From assembly GCA_019925095.2 (NCBI GenBank), contig CM034392.1, forward strand, positions 9,663,887 through 9,727,886: a stretch of 64,000 nucleotides of DNA, read 5' to 3'. The stretch is from Dendrolimus kikuchii. Its lineage: Eukaryota; Arthropoda; Insecta; Lepidoptera; Lasiocampidae. The translations under genes were made by a program, and so were the position numbers. Under the pieces are notes generated by a model. The model worked only from the letters and a program-made list of their open reading frames with translations. It had not been told where the DNA came from and ran no database searches. Below, one piece after another: positions 63,898 to 64,000 of this stretch (the stretch's first letter is position 1; each line of letters starts with the position of its first letter).

Positions 63898-64000
63898 TCT
63901 ATATATATAAAAGAAAGTCGTGTTAGTTACACTATTTATAACTCAAGAACGGCTGTACCGATTTGGCTGAAAATTGGTGGGGAGGTAGCTTAAAACCAGG
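63898..64000 (+). mobile_element. Helitron-like 5' end, cut by the window edge
   Basis: A/TCTATATATATAAAAGAAAG followed by ctcaagaacggctgtaccga, the usual 5' region of subfamily B/C. The 3' end lies outside the window. Confidence 0.6.

Noticed and set aside
1..64000. CRISPR arrays, operons, riboswitches or prokaryotic terminators
   Set aside because: The content is animal, specifically lepidopteran; no such structures were seen.

Overview
The window looks like a piece of an AT-rich lepidopteran (moth or butterfly) genome. It is almost entirely intergenic or intronic DNA filled with decayed transposons. The evidence is the repertoire: Helitron-like elements with the GCCCGCGACTTCGTCCG terminus seen across Lepidoptera, RTE-type LINE remnants, a jockey-type LINE tail, a tRNA-derived SINE, a mariner N-terminus, an R4/Dong-type endonuclease piece, solo LTRs and many MITEs. 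There are no bacterial-style genes, rRNA or CRISPR. I saw no convincing functional tRNA gene.

Host coding signal is sparse. The best candidate is a 181-bp internal exon at 20786-20966 (+), open in one frame and bounded by a branch-like motif plus TCTAG acceptor and a CAG/GTGAGT donor. A possible last exon at 51696-51835 (+) ends in a stop and has the reading phase the first exon would need, so the two could belong to one gene with a roughly 31-kb, transposon-filled intron. I do not recognise the protein. Other ORFs (16336-16677 -, 34728-35084 +, 59987-60172 -) have no family I can name.

Layout: 0-14 kb holds Helitron-like copies, RTE C-terminal fossils, a copy of a (TATG)n-tailed non-LTR 3' end with a 15-bp target-site duplication (TSD), and a diverged LTR at 9.6-10.1 kb. 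15-25 kb has more Helitron-like copies, MITEs, the candidate exon and a 5'-truncated jockey-like LINE flanked by a perfect 12-bp TSD. 25-32 kb has copies of an abundant ~300-bp repeat (family S, 11 copies in the window), a 26-bp minisatellite and a mariner fossil. 32-43 kb is Helitron-rich and includes two adjacent perfect palindromes, a restriction-like-endonuclease LINE fossil, a tRNA-derived SINE and a foldback element. 43-52 kb has a KRBA2/SCAND3-like integrase-transposase fossil, several MITEs and a long-TIR element carrying a small ORF. 53-64 kb has two solo LTRs with ATAT duplications, a fairly readable LINE reverse-transcriptase tail, an 823-bp array of an 11-bp unit followed by hairpins, and more MITEs.

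The genes found do not form a pathway. The window mainly records successive transposition, with several insertions datable relative to one another by nesting and TSDs. Family names are assigned by eye from motifs and termini; no database search was run.
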